Assembly: GCA_026874595.1 (NCBI GenBank)
Contig: CM049310.1
Location: 19,754,058-19,818,057, forward strand
DNA length: 64,000 nucleotides
Reading direction: 5' to 3'
DNA from: Sipunculus nudus
Taxonomy: Eukaryota > Annelida > Sipuncula > Golfingiida > Sipunculidae
The translations under genes were made by a program, and so were the position numbers. How positions within the stretch are numbered: position 1 is the stretch's first letter; each line of letters starts with the position of its first letter. This document shows, piece after piece, positions 57,622 through 64,000 of the stretch. Below the pieces are notes generated by a model, which did no database searches, was not told the origin of the DNA, and saw nothing but the letters and a program-made list of their open reading frames with translations.

Positions 57622-58182
57622 TAGTGGTGGGCCGATCATCGAGTTTTATCGAAAGTCAGTCGGTTTGCTGCCACTTTCAAGCGCTCGATTATGAAAGGCA
57701 ACTATCGATTACATCATAATCATGATAATGAGTCCTTGTTCCAAAATGACTTCCGTATGTAACTGAGTTTAACTTGGTAGATGTGAGAACGGAGGACGTA
57801 ATAAACCTCCAGAACTGACAGGGAGCTGCAGAATAAGCGGGGAGTTTTGTAACGAGATGTACATTGCACAATATGGGCGGTATGGCGTTAAAATGCTCCA
57901 TAAATTCTCCGGGTCTATGCAGCAAGCAGATGTCCGGGACTGTGGTTTAATTCTTGATTATTATAAATAATTAAAATAAAACTTTTAAAAGCATATATCA
58001 CCAAAAATAGGATAACATAAAAAAGGCAGTAACTTCTTTTCTTGCGTTTGGTTAAGAAAGTACAGTTTCACAGATAACTGCAGGTTTCTTTATATTTGCC
58101 TGAACCGATTATAAATCGATCATTGATCGGTTTGCTCAAACCGATGATCAATTACGAAAAAAGGAACCGACTCCCACCACTA
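57622..58182. mobile_element. hAT-type MITE (561 bp) with perfect 8-bp target duplication
   Basis: TAGTGGTGGG at the left and CCCACCACTA at the right are perfect 10-bp terminal inverted repeats. They are flanked by CTTATGCA at 57614-57621 and 58183-58190. Subterminal CGAT-rich palindromes are present at both ends. No coding content. Confidence 0.9.
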
Positions 58183-58190
58183 CTTATGCA

Positions 58191-61100
58191 TATTCAGTAT
58201 CTCTGAAAAAATCTATTTTTATTCCTACAATCCCAAAATATCTTTAAGCCGGTTCTCCTACTGCATCTTATATTTACAACATCGTGTCACATATATTACA
58301 CTGAAATGTAGATTCAGATTTTTGAAAATTCTGTTATTGAAGATTGTCAGTCTGAAACTGTAATGCCCTGTCCAGTTTTCCCGATACCAAGAAGGTTTAA
58401 GGTTATAAAACCTGTTTCTTGCAGGGACGTTCTTTCTTGCGTATACACACAAGAATAAAATAACAAAACATCTCGTCTCATATTTTATTACCTTCCAATA
58501 GGCATTTAAAATGTTGTGTGACGTAAAAGTTAACAAAATATCATAAAAAAGGCAATCAGAGATTGAAAAGTTTGTGTTTCACCATCTGGGACTACTGTCT
58601 TCAGGATTTTATTTCCTTCAATTCAAATTACGTTAAAAAATGAGCTTTTATTTAAATGTTTGTGGGAAACTAAACATATATTTCGTGCCATACTGTTTCA
58701 AAATATAGTGTTTGGCAAGGAAACAAGGTAGGGGGAAAAGATGCCCTGGTTTTTGAGTATTTATTCGTTAAAATTAAAGGTCGTTATTGGCAGAAATGTC
58801 AGTATTGATTAATTGCTGGGATCAAGCGAACGTTTTTGAACTAAAAAAAAACATTTATATTTCGGTCCATGCTGTGTCATAATATTGTGTCTGGTAAGGA
58901 AACAAGGTCGGGGAAAATTATGCCCTGTTTTGACATATCTAATCGTTACAATTAAAGGTCGTTATCGACAGAAATGTCAGTATTGATTGATTGCTGGGAT
59001 TCGCCGGACGGGTTACGGATAAAATGTAGATTTTATAAATGATAATCCAGTGTGTAGAATTGATAAAGAATCTTTAGCCGTAGTTGAAGAAGGATCACCT
59101 TGTTTTTGTGAACCCAGCAAAAATATTAGATGTTTCGCCCGCACTTAAAACAGTTACAATAGTCCCTAACAATAGTAACTGAATTATTTTATGCATGATT
59201 AAGATTACAAAATATTCTTAAACGTATTTGTTATATTTTCGTATTTTTGCCAGAGCCACGGATAACCGTACACATTCTAGCCAGGCCCATCGTTAGTCGT
59301 ATCAATCTTTGATGTTGAATCTTGCCGATTCTTGTCAGAGGCATTGATTATTATATCGATTCTCATATCGATCCATAGATATTCTTATCATTTCTTGGCC
59401 AAGCCTAATTATTGTATCATATCTTGTTATAGTCATCCACAATCATATCAGACCTCTTTTATCAAGCGATATATCGACAATTTAAAACATGTATTACACA
59501 TACGACGGGTACATAACTATTTTTTAAATATTAAAATAATTACAATAAACTTTAATGAATATGCTACGTAATAATTATTAAAATTCTTTCATACATTATT
59601 CCTAGACATTATTCCGTTCCTAAAGCACAAAACGAAGCTTCATTGTATATCAGATATCCTAAATATCAGAGTGTAACAACATTACATGGTTTTTAAAAGC
59701 ATAAATTTACATAGATTAACTAAAAATGTTAATGGATAGCACATGATGGACTGATATTTATGCTGCCTTCAATTCACGTTGTGCAAATCGTGAGCACGGA
59801 TCTGGGAAGTGTTCCAATCACAAACTGAAATCAGTTATAATAAGTAATCTCTTTATGCCCACAAAAAAAATAAAAGAATTAACAGTATTTCGGGTCGATT
59901 ATTATTGTACCTTCACATTCAGTTTCAGTGAAGAAAGAAATTCATAGGTTGGAATATCTCACGCTCCGCCATCATTGCACATGTGCAAATGGAACCTTGA
60001 AAAATAGCATTTGTATGACCTGATTTGAATGCAGCATTAATTAACATGAATGGAGTGTTATCTGACTGAATCGAACATATAGTTAGTAGTATATGACATG
60101 CAAGTAATATATGATAAAATAGGCAAAATATTTAAAACTTCCAAAAATTAAAGTTGACTTCCGAATCTGATATCCAATAAAAATTAAGGTTTCAGTATTA
60201 TTTAATTAATTTGAAACCATGAATCTGTTTTAACAATAAAAATTCGTTGGTTGCTGTATAGTATCTTTGAGTTACATGTTAATTTTATGCAATTAACTGA
60301 AAGTTAGTGGTATTAAATCGGATTATGGAGCGAATTCTGAAAGGAATAAATAGAATCTGCAGAATACAAAATAAATATTGTTTTACAGGTTGACTATTAA
60401 ATAATCATTCACGTCACGGCTCTACAGTGAGAATAGCCTCACGGCCACTACGTGGGGGGTCCTGGGTTATGCTCCGGACGTACACCGCATCACGCACTAC
60501 GCGGCAAAGAAGTGCTCAAGCATTACGAAGATTATGAAAAATTCATGCACAGTTTAGGTACTGTTAATTTGTAAATGTAAAAATAATTAAATGTATAAAT
60601 AAGTAAAATCGTGTGATGAACCTTTTATGTGGTACGCGACATGTCTTGATTTACAAAATATAAATGAACAAAAACACCTGTGAAAAATGAGCGATAGTCG
60701 GATATGCTGTCGATTTCATAGTTCATAATACATGTAATTTTCTGATGAACTGCTGCGGGGTCAAGTGAAAATGGATTCAATCATTCATGCATAAAAATAT
60801 CAAATACGACCTTTGTGTGCTATTATTCGTACAGCCGCTCAAGCTGACTCTCCGCTCAACAATGTTGTTTACGATAGGCGAGACTCATTTTCAGATAACC
60901 GAGACCGATAAAGTAGTCCGACGATCCCCTGCATGGTGTCAGAGAGGTCTTTACCATAAGGTCAAAGGTCGAATGTAGAGAGTGTTAAATGATGTCATAA
61001 ACATAAAAAGTGGCACGAATTACGTCACAGAGCACTCACTGAAATGAGCAAGTTGTGCGAGATATCTCGGTCATGTTAAGTCCGTTGCACCACACGTGGT

Positions 61101-61434
61101 GCAGTGGTTCAGTTCTTAAATTATTATTCTATTATTAACTAAATTACACTGGCAGCACTTCCTAAAAAATAAGAAATAAAAAATATATATCACCAGAGTC
61201 TGAATTTTGTTTTTAACTTCCTTTAGATTCATTCCTGTCTTTTGGTGGGTTACATGTCGGTATCCATTATTTGCTAAAAGAATACTTCTATTCTGCCCGA
61301 TACATACCATATTCTTTCTAATTCATATAATATTCTTTTGTTTTGTTAACGCTCAGTATTCATATTTAAGTTTTATGATTAGTCAACCTATCTGTTTCTT
61401 GTTCCGCTGTGTCAAACATGCAGTTTTAGATAAT
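58191..61434. other. No gene recognised; one local tandem duplication
   Basis: A unit of about 178 bp is duplicated (58671 and 58849; GGAAACAAGGT..GGGG and TTAAAGGTCGTTAT in each). A short palindrome GCACCAC-AC-GTGGTGC lies at 61087-61102. The rest is AT-rich without recognisable exons. Confidence 0.45.
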
Positions 61435-62035
61435 GAAACCTCGTACGTCGTCCGTCTATCGGTCTGTCTGTCTGTCCGTTAACCAGGCACAATTCGTAAC
61501 CCCTAGACCTAGTTTCCTCATGCAGGGAGGTCCCTGAAAAAAAATCTCCTTGGAAACCTGAAAGTATGTCTCTGTTACCCATATCCTCCAAGCTATTGGG
61601 CTCAGGAGTACCCCCAGAATAATTAAAAATTTGATACAAAAGTTCCACTATCTGAACAATTAATGCATTGATCCCCATGATTCTTTGCATGCATATTGCT
61701 TATGGAGCGTTTCATCATTTCCTGTAGACCGGTGGCGCCACCTCCGTTTTTTTTTCAAATTGTTACACATTTTTTCTCAATGTTTGAGACCTTAAACGAT
61801 GTGGTTGTCTGTTAACAGGGCACAAATCGTTACCATTGCACTTAGAATCTTCTACTTGACATCCTGGGAGGTCCATGAAAAATCTCTTTGGAAACCTTAA
61901 ATGAGGTCTCTGTTACCCATATCATCCGAGCTAAGCTGCAGTTGAATGGGGATACTACCTACAAAATCTGGCATTCAGATGATAAAATTCATTTTGTGAA
62001 TGTCTTCTAAATCAGCTGAGCGTCATGACCCATGG
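61435..62035 (-). mobile_element. Family C-prime element, reversed copy
   Basis: In reverse it starts AGTGACCCATGGGTCATGAC then GCTCAGCTGA (62021-62012). It has two core units with GGTCTCTGTTACCCATAT (as read on +), and ends with GTCCGTCTATCGGTCTGTC tracts near 61449-61480. The 3' hairpin is not recognisable. A GGTGGCGCCACC palindrome (61731-61742) lies inside. Confidence 0.5.
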
Positions 62036-62670
62036 GTCACTTTAAAAATCGAATGCATTCTGATTCCCCTGTTTCCCTTTTTTTTTTATAGAAAACCGTG
62101 CATAAAACCAAATCCGAGGCACATAATTATTAATCTGTATTTAGCCTCATCGGGGGTGGGCACTTGAAAGGGGTTGATGATTATGTTCTTATATTGAATT
62201 TGGGTACAGTTTATTATTATTATTATTTTTTTGGGGGTGGGGGGGGGGGGTCATTTTGCTTACCTTTTTTTTGCTTGCATTTGCGCTTTATCTCCAGTGC
62301 ACCATCGACTCTTATCTCCCATTATCGTTATAACACCCGTGCAAAGAAAAAACTATTTTGGAACAGAGGGCCTTTCGCAGACCCTTTCATTTCAGAGGGG
62401 AAAAAGTCCGCTATTTTTCCCTACGATTAAATCGTCCGTAACCCGTGAATATTTCCCAAGATATAGAAACACAACTACTTGGAATTTAAATTACCCTCTG
62501 TGTCCATACAACTATTTCTTTAAAAGGGAGTACAAATGTAAGACCTTATAATGGATTATGTGTGTTGTGAACCTGGCATGTCATGGACGGAAAGTCTATA
62601 TGGCGTTTATTGATGTCAATTATTAATGTTACCTTATTCATAAGGGGAAATGCAGAACAACTTGAATACA

Positions 62671-63078
62671 TACTGTGGTTGGCTTTATATTCGCGATTTC
62701 TTCATTTTGAGCGTTTTGCGAGGGTTTCATTTTCGCGTTTCTACCAGAACATTAACCATCTAAGTACAGCAGTATACATATACATTGTATTTGTATTGAT
62801 TTTAAATTTAGAACGAATCCTACAATAGCTCACTCATTTCTGGTTCAGTCATTCACTTATGACCGGTGAAACAGTTGATATATTTCATGTGTTAATCGCG
62901 TGTTTCAAACCGATTAGTTTTCTGATTATGTTGTTTCATGAGGTGGGATAATTAATCCCCTCTTGTTCATTTTAGTTGATGAGGCATTTTATTCCCGAGG
63001 GTCTAATATTCGCGATTATTTCATATTCGCGAATATCTCGAAATTAAAACCCTCGCAATTAAAAAGGCAACCACTGTA
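62671..63078. mobile_element. MITE with TTCGCG-rich inverted ends, copy 1 (408 bp)
   Basis: Left TACTGTGGTTGGCTTTATAT then TCGCG; right, read inward, TACAGTGGTTGCCTTTTTAA then TGCGAGGG. The TA at both edges could be a TA target duplication (mariner-like), leaving CTGTGGTTG-type termini. Confidence 0.6.
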
Positions 63079-63196
63079 TATTGGTAATAAAAATTATCTC
63101 AAATTAGGCCAATAATGGTGACATCTTACAAATAGATTTTGGTTTAGTGGCCAGATTTTGCTTTTTTTTGCAGATATTGTGCATGAAATAATCATC

Positions 63197-63543
63197 TACA
63201 GTGGTTGTCTTTCTGTTCGCGAGGGTTTCAAATTCGCAATAGCCGTGAAAGGGGATTTGTATATAGGTTGGCATTATGAATAAAAATAAAAATCGTTTAT
63301 ATGTTGAAAGAATGATATGTTAAATAATTTCAGATTTTCCCAATTGTTTGCCATCAACGAACAATATTTGTTAATCAGAATTTGTGCACAATGTTTTATA
63401 TTACTAATTCACATTATTATGGTTATACTCTGTATATAGGTCTATTGTATTGTGAGAACAGGAAAATGGATCCCTCGCGAAAAAAAAATGAAATAGTAAA
63501 AATCGCGAAATTTTAAACCGCGAATATGAAGTCAAGAACAGTA
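63197..63543. mobile_element. MITE with TTCGCG-rich inverted ends, copy 2 (347 bp)
   Basis: Left TACAGTGGTTGTCTTTCTGT then TCGCGAGGG; right, read inward, TACTGTTCTTGACTTCATAT then TCGCGG. It is related to the element 120 bp upstream. Interior AT-rich. Confidence 0.6.
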
Positions 63544-64000
63544 TATGCTTGGATTGAGCCCGATTGCTAGTAGATCTTGCCCTAGCCACCTTTTTGGCCG
63601 AATTGGACTTTAATACTGTTCATGCTCTGTCTGCTTAAGGCCTGCGAGACAAGAGGCATCAAATACCTTACACTTTGAGGATAAGATATATTACTAACAC
63701 CTTTGAGTGTGTCCATAACCCAAAAATGTATTATGTAATCTATATGCTGTACCGCATAAAAATAAAATTAAAAAAAAAAAAAAAAACAAGTTACATGCAA
63801 GTCCCCTTGAATATAGTAAACTAAGGTATATCTTTGTTTGTATACTTGCATTGTCCTGAGAAGATTTACCATTTCTCGATGTACACTGTAATCACCGCAG
63901 TCCTTTCAAATAGGTTTTTGTATCAAACGTATCTGTGACATCTTCTGTAATAAACGCTGATTCTGTTTAATGAATCTGTTTCTGACTGCGTTACATCACA
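63544..64000. other. No gene recognised
   Basis: AT-rich with an A-rich run (about 63768-63786). No exon recognised before the window edge. Confidence 0.4.

Noticed and set aside
60411-60520. GC-rich segment (CACGGCCACTACGTGG...) as a tRNA or small RNA gene
   Set aside because: No cloverleaf, no box A/B pair and no recognisable RNA motif.

Overview
The window looks like AT-rich nuclear DNA of a spliced animal genome, most likely a bivalve or other mollusc. This is inferred from metazoan gene fragments with GT-AG introns (TTC32, a Dispatched-like Hedgehog-release transporter, an XTBD-domain exon), from very long G/C and AT tracts, and from dense non-autonomous elements with central tandem repeats, of the kind described in bivalves as 'pearl'. 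Species was not determined.

Three host genes can be supported. (1) A minus-strand exon at 7063-7309 encodes an XTBD (XRN2-binding) domain; the rest of that gene is outside the window or unrecognised. A CpG-containing promoter-like patch near 21065-21092 could be its start. (2) TTC32 lies on the plus strand as three exons (23057-23208, 25891-26042, 29388-29509), which join in phase to a complete 141-residue protein. Intron 1 carries an antisense Rex1/CR1-like LINE with an open reverse transcriptase. Intron 2 carries an internally deleted hAT transposase and a 100-bp triplication of the 3' part of exon 2. (3) A Dispatched-like gene lies on the plus strand: a possible 17-nt microexon (36931-36947), a TM1 exon (37077-37200), a loop exon with a furin-type site (44028-44217) and a giant last exon (45008-47505). 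Its start codon was not found. The 6.8-kb intron before the loop exon holds a nested pair of transposons and a solo-LTR-like block.

Most of the rest is mobile DNA. Several families unrelated in sequence (A, B, C, C-prime and D below) share one plan: a short inverted motif near the 5' end, a core of tandem repeats of about 150-290 bp, and a hairpin or matching inverted motif at the 3' end. That plan fits non-autonomous Helentron/Helitron-type elements (HINEs, pearl-like). Family D ends in hairpin-AT-CTAG|T and is split by a complete 2.6-kb family C copy inserted in a T run. Family B cores contain perfect DR1 nuclear-receptor sites, and C-prime cores contain perfect estrogen-response-element palindromes. 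Three hAT-type MITEs can be defined by 8-bp target duplications (11338-11856, 35847-36588, 57622-58182). Two long-inverted-repeat foldback elements (34411-35515, 56882-57311) and a pair of TTCGCG-rich MITEs (62671-63543) complete the set. A decayed minus-strand transposon-type ORF lies at 52661-54623.

No rRNA, tRNA, CRISPR or prokaryotic feature was seen. Long stretches show neither a gene nor a recognisable element; they are listed as such.
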